Source: Polaromonas sp. (GTDB lineage: Bacteria > Pseudomonadota > Gammaproteobacteria > Burkholderiales > Burkholderiaceae_C). From it: a stretch of DNA of 64,000 nucleotides. Under the pieces are notes generated by a model. The model was not told where the DNA came from and ran no database searches. It worked only from the letters and a program-made list of their open reading frames with translations. The translations under genes were made by a program, and so were the position numbers. Below are positions 1 to 7,441 of the stretch, in pieces. How positions within the stretch are numbered: the stretch's first letter is position 1; each line of letters starts with the position of its first letter. Location of the stretch: assembly GCA_013297865.1 (NCBI GenBank), contig JAAFIP010000003.1, positions 175,791 through 239,790 of the forward strand. The letters are read 5' to 3'.

Positions 1-1399
1 AGTTGATGTTGGTTTTGCCGGTTGCTTCGTCCACTGCAGACCAAACGACCGTGGCATTACCCTGATCATCAATTCCCGCTTGCGAAAATTCACCGCTTCG
101 CGTGAATTGTGCGATGTTGTCGTTTAACTGTGCGGATACCCACGGGCCGCCATTGCTGCTGCGGGCGGCCCAGATCACGCTCTTATTGGCGGCATTGCGC
201 AGCTCCCAGGTGGCCACGGCTTCGCCTTGCGCATTGATTTGCAGGTTGCCGCCAAACACGGATGGGCAATTGGTGCAGGTGTAGGGCACGCCAACAGGCC
301 TTGCTGTATCGTCTGCGCCCCAGGCGCCGCCGCTGTAACGCTTAGACCACAGGTTGATTTCGTATCTGGATGGGCTGCTGAACAGCTGTTGATTTTCAAA
401 AGTGAGCATGGCATTGCCGTTTTGATCAGCCGCAAGTGCGCGCACGCCACCCAGTAAACGTATCAGTCCAGAGGTTTGCGCGCCAGAGCCGCTCATTACC
501 AGCGCATTCGTTCCCCAGCCTGAGCCCTGGGTGTATTGATTGCCCCAAATATTGGATGTTGTGCCGCCGCGCGAGCTGTTCCATACCGCCAAGGCGTTGC
601 CGTTCGATAAAAACGTGACCAGCATACCACTGCCGCCCACGCCCAATTCATTGCTGTCTTCAATGCGTGTGGGTGCGCTCCAGCTTCCCCCGGCACTATA
701 GCGGCTGGCGTACACAGGGACACGCAAATTCACATATCTGGTCCAGACAGCCATAGCGTTGCCATTGGCATCCATGGCAAGCGCTACATCGGAGCGGAGC
801 ATAGGCTGATCGTTGTCAATGACGAGTGCTGACCCCCAGCCTGTGGCGGGGTTGTAAGCACGCGCCATCACATTGCTGGTGAGCTGCCCTGCAGCATCGG
901 GATTGGCGGATTGGCGCTTTTCCACCCATACGGCCATCGCAGCGCCCGTTGCAGGATTAATGCTCAATTGAATGGGCTGTTGAATTTCGCGCACAGCACC
1001 GCTCGGATTATCGATCGCCAGTGACTCGAAGGCCTGCCAGCCACTGCCCACCACATAGCGCCGCGCCACCAGCTCATAGATGAAGGGCGAGCTGCTGACT
1101 TGGCGGCGCCAAATTGAAACGGCATTGCCTGTAGCGTCAATCACCACTTTGGGCGCTTCGTTGCCTCCTTCATTCGGGCGTGAATAGACAGCAGCGTCTT
1201 GCAGCCCGATGGGCCCCGTCTGGGTGGGGTTAGGCATGGTGGGGTCAGGCATGGTGAGCGTTGGGTTGGTGGGGTTGCTGCCCACTGGAGCGGGCTCGTT
1301 ATCGCTGCCGCCGCCGCAGCCTACGAGCAGCAGGGCACACATCAATGAAGTAGTTGCCAAGCAACGCAGCCCTGAAGTTTTTAAATGGAGTAATCGCAT
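1..1399 (-). CDS. Putative repeat lipoprotein, 3' end cut by window edge
   Basis: Open reading frame of about 466 codons running off base 1 with no stop, so the C-terminus is missing. The ATG at 1399 is followed by a signal peptide of about 27 residues ending in a lipobox (LLLVGC), then a Gly/Ser and Pro/Thr-rich linker with TMPDPTMPNPT-type repeats. The body contains at least seven repeats of about 50-70 residues, each centred on a motif like D-x-x-GNA-x-AVW (for example DANGNAMAVW, SNGNALAVW, DQGNATVVW). Regularly spaced blades of this kind suggest a beta-propeller-like outer-membrane or periplasmic lipoprotein; the fold is inference. I do not recognise a specific family or function. There is only a weak ribosome binding site (GGA) before the start. 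It is divergent to the response regulator at 1637, sharing a 237-bp intergenic region. Confidence 0.8.
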   Translation of the reverse strand, partial: MRLLHLKTSGLRCLATTSLMCALLLVGCGGGSDNEPAPVGSNPTNPTLTMPDPTMPNPTQTGPIGLQDAAVYSRPNEGGNEAPKVVIDATGNAVSIWRRQVSSSPFIYELVARRYVVGSGWQAFESLAIDNPSGAVREIQQPIQLSINPATGAAMAVWVEKRQSANPDAAGQLTSNVMARAYNPATGWGSALVIDNDQPMLRSDVALAMDANGNAMAVWTRYVNLRVPVYASRYSAGGSWSAPTRIEDSNELGVGGSGMLVTFLSNGNALAVWNSSRGGTTSNIWGNQYTQGSGWGTNALVMSGSGAQTSGLIRLLGGVRALAADQNGNAMLTFENQQLFSSPSRYEINLWSKRYSGGAWGADDTARPVGVPYTCTNCPSVFGGNLQINAQGEAVATWELRNAANKSVIWAARSSNGGPWVSAQLNDNIAQFTRSGEFSQAGIDDQGNATVVWSAVDEATGKTNIN

Positions 1400-1487
1400 C
1401 ACTGATCCAGTTGTATGAAATAAACTGTTGTGCTCTTGCGCACCACAGACAGGACGCAAGTGTCAAGGTCAGCTGCTTGGCCTTGCA

Positions 1488-1503
1488 CCCCACCTAGGAG
1501 GGG
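1488..1503. promoter_or_regulatory. Near-palindromic operator candidate CCCCACCTAGGAGGGG
   Basis: A 16-bp near-perfect palindrome with central CCTAGG and one mismatched pair. It lies between the divergent lipoprotein (start 1399) and the LuxR-type response regulator (start 1637). Its symmetry and place fit binding by a dimeric NarL/LuxR-family regulator such as the one encoded next door. Function is inferred only. Confidence 0.35.
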
Positions 1504-1636
1504 TTTATGTAAGCAAGTGCTCTATGGCCTGAGGCAATGCGTGAAAAAATGCCCAAATCGCGCTTGAGCCTACAAAGAGTTACTTAAATTCAGCGTATGA
1601 CACGCAGTACGATATCTGTTTGATTGTGCTCTCTCG

Positions 1637-2290
1637 ATGGATTTAGCTGCTTACGTTCTGGTCGTTGATGATCATCCTTTGGTAGGTCGTGGTGTCGCGC
1701 AATACCTCCAAGGCCACCCTCAATTGCAAGATGCAGTGATAGCCAGCCACGCGCAAGAAGTGTTGGATACTTTTCAAAAAAGAGGTCCGCCTACGATCAT
1801 GCTGATCGATTTTTGGCTCGCCACGGGCGCGACAGATCAGCTGATCAGCTTGGTGCGCAGGCGTTGGCCAAAAACCAAAATCTTGGTGATGAGCGGAGAT
1901 GACAACCCAGCCATTGTGGGCAAAGTGCGAGCCTGCGGTGCGCATGGATTTATTTCGAAAAAGCATCCACCCAGCAGCTTTAGCGACGCTGTGACAGCAT
2001 TGCTAAAAGGCGATCTGTGGTTTGATTCTGAAGACGCAGAACGAACGGATTTGCCTAGCTCACGCAACGTTAATGTCAGCATCAGCGAATTGGGATTGAC
2101 ACCGCGCCAAGGGCAAATACTGGGGATGCTGCTTAAGGCCTTGCCTAACCGCCGAATCGCCGATGCATTGTCGGTATCAGAGCACACAGTGAAAGAGCAT
2201 GTGTCCGCTATCTTGAGCAAACTTGAGGTGCGCAACCGTATTGAACTGATTGCTAAATTGCGCGGTGTAGTGTTAACGGATGGTAGCTGA
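1637..2290 (+). CDS. NarL/LuxR-family response regulator
   Basis: The 217-residue protein has an N-terminal receiver domain (about residues 5-125) with acidic pair D11/D12, probable phosphoacceptor D58 in MLIDFW and the conserved lysine in FISKK. The C-terminal LuxR-type helix-turn-helix (about 150-210) contains LTPRQGQIL and the recognition region SVSEHTVKEHVSAILSKL. It should be a cytoplasmic DNA-binding regulator activated by phosphorylation. The hybrid kinase gene starts 3 bp after its stop, so the two form a two-gene operon and probably one phosphorelay. Targets are unknown; the palindrome at 1488 and the divergent lipoprotein are the obvious candidates. Confidence 0.88.
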   Translation: MDLAAYVLVVDDHPLVGRGVAQYLQGHPQLQDAVIASHAQEVLDTFQKRGPPTIMLIDFWLATGATDQLISLVRRRWPKTKILVMSGDDNPAIVGKVRACGAHGFISKKHPPSSFSDAVTALLKGDLWFDSEDAERTDLPSSRNVNVSISELGLTPRQGQILGMLLKALPNRRIADALSVSEHTVKEHVSAILSKLEVRNRIELIAKLRGVVLTDGS

Positions 2291-2292
2291 TC

Positions 2293-4074
2293 ATGATGAT
2301 GGGTGATATAGCGCCTGGCGATACAGAACTCAGCCCGGCAGGGCGCGCTACCCTGATGCGGCTTAATTTTTCAAGGATACCTGCCAGCGTTTACCTCGTG
2401 CCGGTGATTGCTCTATCTCTGGCATGGCTTTATGCACAACAAAACGATGCGGCATTGATGTGGGCCTGGGCGGCCTTTCAAGCGGTGTTTGCCGTGTATT
2501 TGCGCGGGCGGCATGCGCAATATTCTCGCGATATCCTTCAACTGAGCGATGCGGAGGTGCTCCATCAATGGATGCCCTTTGCACGAAAGATCAGCGCCGT
2601 TTACGGCCTGTCTTTGTTTGCGCCATCCTTGATTTCCCTGGGTAAAGCACCCTTTGAGTTTCAGATTTTGCTACTGCTTGTGGTCGCCGCCATCACCATC
2701 AACAATGCCGCATATCACACGCCGAGCTTTGATATGTTCACAAGATTTTTTGTCGCGGGTTGGTGTTTGACGGTGCTCTTGATTTACTGGAATTTTCCAG
2801 CGCATTGGATGTACGTCTTACCCATATCTGTGGTGTTTGGTTTGGGTGTTTATCGCCAAGCGCGCGTCGCCTATCGGTTCTACACGATGCTAATGGTGCT
2901 GGAGGAGCGCAGCATAAAGATGGCTGCCGATTACAAAAAAGCCAAGGAGCAAGCAGAAGAGGCTTTGAGTGCTAAAAATATGTTTCTCACGACGGCGAGC
3001 CATGATTTGCGCCAACCTGTGCATGCGATGGGAATGTTGATTGAAGCTGTGATGCAGCGCAATGAGCAGCCGAACTTGATGCCCCTGCTGGGTGATATCA
3101 AAAGCAGTGTGCAGTCCGTTAATTTGATGTTCAATTCGTTGCTCGATCTCTCCAAAATTGAGTCTGGTCAGCCCAGCGGGCAGCCCAAACCTGTGCACTT
3201 GGAACCCATGCTGCATACGGTTTGCGCGATGTTTCGCGATGAGGCTCTGCGCCGTGGCTTGCAACTGAGGCTGCGACCTTGCCCAGTAGATGCTTGGGTG
3301 TGTGTTGATGCGCTACTGCTGCGCCAAGCGCTACAAAACTTGGTGCAAAACGCTTTGCGCTATACCCAAGCCGGTGGCGTGCTGATCGCTGTTCGCAAGC
3401 GAGGTGATGATTGGCAAATTCAGGTATGGGACACTGGCGTGGGGGTGTCTGACGAAGAGCAAGATCAGATCTACACGCCGTTTTATCGCAACGAGAACGC
3501 TTGGCGCATCGATAGCGCAGGCCATGGACTGGGCTTGTCCGTTGTTGCGCGCTGCGCTGATTTGATGGGAGCAAACTACGGTTTGGCATCACGCTTGGGC
3601 AAAGGCTCGCGTTTTTGGCTGCAGCTGCCCGCAGCATCGCCGGGCAGCGCTACCTTGCTTCTGAGTACAGCGGCTACTTCTGACACTCTCAATGCAACGC
3701 TGCGCCCGCTGCGCGGCAGCTGTTTAATCGTGGAAGATGATCCCCAAGTTATTTCAGCATGGCAAGCGATGCTGCATGCATGGCAAGTGGATGCGCGATT
3801 TGCAAGCAACTCGCAAGAAGCGATGCAGGCGCTAGATGAAGGCTTTAAGCCAAATGCGATCTTGTGTGACCAGCGCTTGCGCTCGGGGGAGAGTGGATTT
3901 GAGATTCTGCGTGCACTGATGGAGCGTTGCCCGCAAGCCAGCGGCGCAATGGTTAGCGGCGAATTTAGTTCGCCCGAGCTGATCGAGGCCCAAAACGACG
4001 GTTATCTGGTGTTGCATAAGCCTGTTGATGTCGCCATATTGCACGAATTGCTCGCACGCTGGTTTGAGGCGTGA
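2293..4074 (+). CDS. Hybrid sensor histidine kinase with C-terminal receiver
   Basis: The 593-residue membrane kinase has several hydrophobic segments between about residues 30 and 190 (a probable multi-pass membrane sensor without an obvious periplasmic domain) and a short coiled coil near 205-228. The HisKA domain carries the phosphorylatable H237 in ASHDLRQP. A HATPase domain follows, with N box (NLVQNALRY), G1 (DTGVGV) and G2 (HGLGLS). A C-terminal receiver (from about 475) has acidic residues in LIVEDDP and a phosphoacceptor in ILCDQRL. Three consecutive ATG codons open the frame; the first is used here. It overlaps nothing and follows the response regulator by 2 bp, so the pair is probably co-transcribed. 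The input signal cannot be read from the sequence. Confidence 0.88.
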   Translation: MMMGDIAPGDTELSPAGRATLMRLNFSRIPASVYLVPVIALSLAWLYAQQNDAALMWAWAAFQAVFAVYLRGRHAQYSRDILQLSDAEVLHQWMPFARKISAVYGLSLFAPSLISLGKAPFEFQILLLLVVAAITINNAAYHTPSFDMFTRFFVAGWCLTVLLIYWNFPAHWMYVLPISVVFGLGVYRQARVAYRFYTMLMVLEERSIKMAADYKKAKEQAEEALSAKNMFLTTASHDLRQPVHAMGMLIEAVMQRNEQPNLMPLLGDIKSSVQSVNLMFNSLLDLSKIESGQPSGQPKPVHLEPMLHTVCAMFRDEALRRGLQLRLRPCPVDAWVCVDALLLRQALQNLVQNALRYTQAGGVLIAVRKRGDDWQIQVWDTGVGVSDEEQDQIYTPFYRNENAWRIDSAGHGLGLSVVARCADLMGANYGLASRLGKGSRFWLQLPAASPGSATLLLSTAATSDTLNATLRPLRGSCLIVEDDPQVISAWQAMLHAWQVDARFASNSQEAMQALDEGFKPNAILCDQRLRSGESGFEILRALMERCPQASGAMVSGEFSSPELIEAQNDGYLVLHKPVDVAILHELLARWFEA

Positions 4075-4469
4075 TCCACACAGATGAGCCCACGCAAAGC
4101 CAACCTCCCATTCCAAGGGGGGGGGTAGAAGCACCCGTATAACTGAACTATATTCTTGGTGTGAAAAGTATTTTTAATATCCCGTTTTTTCTCGTCTAAC
4201 AGCAGGCACCGCAAGAAGGGCCGGGGCGTTGGGAGACTCGTGGAAGGCTATTTCGATTGCCCATTCGGATCGCTTAGGTCACAGCGTAATTGGTACGGAT
4301 AGGAACTTCAATCGCATGAGACCACGTATGGCACGAATTGGGGGCACTCAAAAGTCACTGACCGCTGCCGTCAGCACACCGGCTTGCCACCGCGCATGCA
4401 AAGCACCTAAAAATCAGGGCCTATGCAATAATCATTGATAAGCATTAAGTTCTAATCAATGGGCCAAAT
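4075..4469. other. 395-bp intergenic region, no gene supported
   Basis: AT-richer spacer between the hybrid kinase and the DUF1566 lipoprotein. It contains a run of nine G at 4117-4125 preceded by a C-rich stretch. A 69-codon open frame at 4229-4438 lacks a recognisable domain and ribosome binding site and is not called. The promoter of the downstream lipoprotein presumably lies in the last 100 bp, but no convincing -35/-10 pair was found. Confidence 0.5.
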
Positions 4470-5789
4470 ATGAACAATACTTCGCTTCGCAGCATAGTGC
4501 TCCGATTTTGCTGCGGTTTGATTTTAGGGATAGCCGTATCGGCTTGCTCAGGCGGTGGCGGCGGTGGTGATGCGACGGGAGGATCAGGAGGTGGTGGTGA
4601 AATCACACCAGGCTCACCAACACCGACCACTCCACCAGTTTTAAGCTTTCCTCCAGCCCCTGAATCTACAGGCAAGCTCAACGATACTGGCATACTTGCC
4701 ACGCAGTGCAATACAGCCGCAACCAATACATTGAGCTTGTGCAGCAGTGCGGCAGCCTTGGCGCTGAATAGCCTGCAAGACGGTATGTATGGCCGCGATG
4801 CCGTGGCTGCAACCAACAGCCAAGCCGATGGCAAGCTGGGTTTCAGTTTTACCAAAATAGGCACTCAGGGCGAGATTCTTCCAGCCGACGCTGTGGTCTG
4901 GAGCTGCATCAAAGACAATGTCACTGGCCTGATATGGGAGGGCAAGACCAACACCGCCGGCATGCATAGTAAAGACAATCGCTACACCCACTACGACAAC
5001 ACCGCGATTGCCCAGGTGTTTAACAGCACCACCAATATCGCGACCCAGCCCACCCAGGCGCAAATCAACGCAGTGACAAACACGATTGGTTTTATCAGCG
5101 CGGTCAATGCTGCGGGCTACTGCGGCGCTAAAGACTGGCGCCTGCCTACACCGGATGAGCTTCACAGCCTGGTTGACTTCAGTATTGCTTTCCCCGGGCC
5201 TACTATCGACACAACCTGGTTTACAGGTGCGCAAACAGGCAGTCATTGGACATCTGCACCCTACCGTTTAGAGCAGTACAGGGCCCGCACGATAGGCTTT
5301 GGTTTTGGAAATGTGGAAGACACCATACGCAGTGAGCCTACACCCGTACGCTTGGTGCGTGGCAAGGCCTTAACTACGGCATCTTTTGTCGCCTCAGCTG
5401 ATGGCCAAGAGGTAACCGACACTGCCACCGGGTTGATCTGGCGGCAATGCCCCGAAGGCATGGTAGCAACTGTAGGCGCTTGCACAGGCTCTGCTGCCGA
5501 CTATACCCACGAAGCCGCTCTTGCGCGCGCCAGTGCCTTTGCGGCCTCAACAGGGAAAGCTTGGAGATTACCCAATGTGAAAGAGCTCTACAGTATTGTC
5601 GATAAAAGCCGCGATCTGCCTGCTATCAAACCGGCTGTTTTCCCATCTACGCCCAACCTGGATTTTTTCTCATCAACCCCCTACGGTAAAGATGTGAGGT
5701 TAGTTTGGCAAGTTAAATTTCAATATGGCGACAGCTTCATAAGTTTTCGTGCAGGCACTTCGCCTATACGCTTGGTGCGTGACCAGTAG
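4470..5789 (+). CDS. Lipoprotein with two DUF1566 (Lcl C-terminal) domains
   Basis: The 439-residue product begins with a signal peptide ending in a lipobox (AVSAC, Cys near residue 26), then a Gly-rich and Pro/Thr-rich tether. Two tandem copies of the DUF1566/Lcl_C fold follow. The first has TGLIWEGKT, WRLPTPDELHSLVD and PVRLVRG; the second has TGLIWRQC, WRLPNVKELYSIVD and PIRLVRD. This family occurs in surface-exposed or secreted bacterial proteins and is related in fold to C-type-lectin-like domains; no enzymatic role is known. It is probably anchored in the outer membrane. It is transcribed alone and followed by a hairpin terminator at 5881-5941. Confidence 0.85.
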   Translation: MNNTSLRSIVLRFCCGLILGIAVSACSGGGGGGDATGGSGGGGEITPGSPTPTTPPVLSFPPAPESTGKLNDTGILATQCNTAATNTLSLCSSAAALALNSLQDGMYGRDAVAATNSQADGKLGFSFTKIGTQGEILPADAVVWSCIKDNVTGLIWEGKTNTAGMHSKDNRYTHYDNTAIAQVFNSTTNIATQPTQAQINAVTNTIGFISAVNAAGYCGAKDWRLPTPDELHSLVDFSIAFPGPTIDTTWFTGAQTGSHWTSAPYRLEQYRARTIGFGFGNVEDTIRSEPTPVRLVRGKALTTASFVASADGQEVTDTATGLIWRQCPEGMVATVGACTGSAADYTHEAALARASAFAASTGKAWRLPNVKELYSIVDKSRDLPAIKPAVFPSTPNLDFFSSTPYGKDVRLVWQVKFQYGDSFISFRAGTSPIRLVRDQ

Positions 5790-5815
5790 CAAGGCTCTCG
5801 CGCAAGCAAAAGCAG

Positions 5816-5857
5816 TCACTATGAATTAGTAGCTGCTTGCATTGTTCTATTGCTTAG
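5816..5857 (+). repeat. Degenerate copy of 48-bp dispersed repeat
   Basis: Matches the repeat core weakly (GAATTAGTAGCTGCT and ATTGTTCTATTG) with changes in the CCCGCG centre. Located just after the DUF1566 lipoprotein stop. Probably an old, decayed copy in forward orientation. Confidence 0.5.
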
Positions 5858-5880
5858 ATTCACCGTTTTCCGCACTTGGG

Positions 5881-5941
5881 AGGCTCTGGTGCTTCAAAAG
5901 CGAAAGAAGCCCGAAAATTCGGTGCTCTTGGAGCCTTTTTT
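5881..5941 (+). terminator. Branched hairpin plus T-run, terminator candidate
   Basis: AGGCTC at 5881-5886 pairs with GAGCCT at 5931-5936 and is followed directly by a T tract. The loop holds a second perfect hairpin, CCGAA/TTCGG, at 5911-5922. It lies about 90 bp after the DUF1566 lipoprotein stop and fits an intrinsic terminator on the plus strand. Confidence 0.6.
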
Positions 5942-5953
5942 CAGAGGTTAATC

Positions 5954-6002
5954 GGGCTGTAGACCAATAGAATATTGCGGGAGAAGCTATTGAATACGTA
6001 GC
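5954..6002 (-). repeat. Diverged copy of 48-bp dispersed repeat
   Basis: Contains GGGCTGTAGACCAATAGAATATTGCGGGAGAAGCTATTGA-type sequence, about five differences from the window consensus, in reverse orientation. It lies in the gene-free stretch between the DUF1566 gene and the nuclease pseudogene. Confidence 0.7.
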
Positions 6003-6071
6003 AAATATTGACCTGCAATTAGGTCAATAGCAGTTGCACCCAATTGTCTTATTGCTAAAACATAGGAGTCT

Positions 6072-6628
6072 CTATTGAACAGTAGTCAATCGAGCCAGCT
6101 TGGGGTCATACGCTGCATTAATAGTTAACCTATCCAGAATGCGCTGCACCGCATGGTCGATCACTTGAAGAGGTACTAAAACCACTCCCTCGGTTTGATC
6201 TGGTTTCTACATCGGTCATTGATGCTCAAGTCAAGCTGAGCCGCGCTGAAAAGATGATGGAATATGCTCTCTAGCTGAACGCGGTTTGGATTGTGAAACT
6301 CATACGTAGCACCTACTTCAGCCAGCAGATAGGTGGTATCTTTATCCGCGCCTGCGATTCGAGCTTCTACCTTGCCACCTATTACCCCTAACTTGTGAAT
6401 CAATTCGAGGTGCTCCGTAACAAACGGGTGTTTGGACAAACTGCGTAATACATAGATCGTTCCGCTTTCAACATCGTCCGGCTCAGGCTTGCTGCACTAG
6501 TCTGAAAGTTCCAGGTCGATGCAAGGGATTCACTTAGGTTCATCCGGTTTTTCTGAAAGTGCTTGTATCTGAGCAGTAAAGGTTTTCGCTCGGTGTGCGG
6601 ATATGATGCTGTTGATGTATTGTTTGTC
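6072..6628 (-). pseudogene. Remnant of GIY-YIG (T5orf172-type) nuclease
   Basis: One reading frame gives a continuous protein-like sequence ending in REWF. It contains GTIYVLRSLS, IHKLGVIGGKVEARIAGA, ATYEFHNPNRVQLESIFHHL and LDLSINDR, which match the C-terminal region of GIY-YIG/T5orf172 family proteins as I know them. The frame is broken by in-frame stops at 6530-6532 and 6497-6499. A one-base loss in a T run near 6180 moves the natural tail (VPLQVIDHAVQRIL) into the next frame, which ends at 6074. The N-terminal part (DKQYINSII) reaches about 6628. Three lesions make this a pseudogene. The 87-codon open frame at 6176-6439 is only its largest intact piece. Confidence 0.72.
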
Positions 6629-7277
6629 TATCTTCAAATTCGTCGGGCTTACTAGCCTGGCCTTGCTGAGTGCCTGCTCGATAGGCTCCAGCAGTCCTTC
6701 TGATAACGACATCCGCACCAACGCTGGGCAAGGTTGTACATGGGTATCGAACAGCAAGCCAGTGAAAAAAACCGATGATGGCACAAACGTGAAGGCAGTA
6801 GAAGTAGCCTATGAGGCCGATTGCGTACCTGCAGATGGCACACTGGCGCGGCGCATTGCGGGCACCTTACTTTTTGTGGAGCACAAGGACTGGTTCAGCA
6901 AACGTTGGGTGTTCGAGCGCAGGAGCGTGCGCAGCGATCCGATCTCGGCCCAAACGCCTGCTCCAGCAGCTGCTGGCACGACCGCGGCGCGCTTGCAATA
7001 TGCCGATGGTCCGGAATGTAACGCCTTGGTCGGCCGCGTTGTGTCCCAAGTGCTGCCTTGCTTGAAAACCGATACTGCACCCAGTGCGCCACAGGCAATG
7101 CAGATGGCTGAAGCCTTCATTGAGTTTGCAGGCGATTCAGGCCGGATCAATGGCAACACCAACAATCTTAATGAAACCATCAACGCCATCGAGACAAACT
7201 GCATTGCGAAGTGGCAATTTATCCAGCGGTATTGGTCGGGGACGGCCTCGGTGAAAGCTTGCATGGCTGCGCTATGA
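6603..7277 (+). CDS. Small putative lipoprotein of unknown function
   Basis: The 224-residue frame begins with a hydrophobic segment ending in a lipobox (LALLSAC, Cys near residue 26), followed by a Ser-rich linker and a soluble body with several cysteines (GCTW, ADCV, PECNA, LPCLK, TNCIAKW, KACMA). The C-terminal part resembles a small helical unit (EAFIEFAGDSGRING to QFIQRYW). I do not recognise the family. The first eight or so codons are antisense to the 5' end of the nuclease pseudogene, so the present start may be secondary; no strong ribosome binding site precedes it. No co-transcribed neighbour is evident. Confidence 0.6.
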   Translation: MMLLMYCLSIFKFVGLTSLALLSACSIGSSSPSDNDIRTNAGQGCTWVSNSKPVKKTDDGTNVKAVEVAYEADCVPADGTLARRIAGTLLFVEHKDWFSKRWVFERRSVRSDPISAQTPAPAAAGTTAARLQYADGPECNALVGRVVSQVLPCLKTDTAPSAPQAMQMAEAFIEFAGDSGRINGNTNNLNETINAIETNCIAKWQFIQRYWSGTASVKACMAAL

Positions 7278-7386
7278 AGGGTAGCAATTCAACCGCATGA
7301 GGCCAAGCATCGTACAGTTTTGCAGCTAGCAAAGGCCCTTGACCTGTGCAATTTGTGCGGCCACAGTCCCGATTGACATGCACAGC

Positions 7387-7418
7387 AAAAGAGCCCGAAC
7401 TGTTACCAGTACCGACTC
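7387..7418 (-). terminator. Terminator of the pyruvate dehydrogenase operon
   Basis: Read on the minus strand, a stem of about 12 bp with two mismatches closes on the tetraloop GTAA (ACTG/CAGT at the top, GAG/CTC at the base) and is followed by TTTT. It lies 24 bp beyond the lpdA stop. Confidence 0.65.
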
Positions 7419-7441
7419 GTGGTCAAGGTTTAGCACTTAGC

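Noticed and set aside
4229..4438. 69-codon open frame between kinase and DUF1566 genes
   Set aside because: No ribosome binding site, domain or signal sequence; composition like random frame.
6176..6439. Stand-alone 87-residue gene
   Set aside because: It is the intact middle of a broken GIY-YIG gene; homologous-looking sequence continues past both ends through stops and a frameshift.
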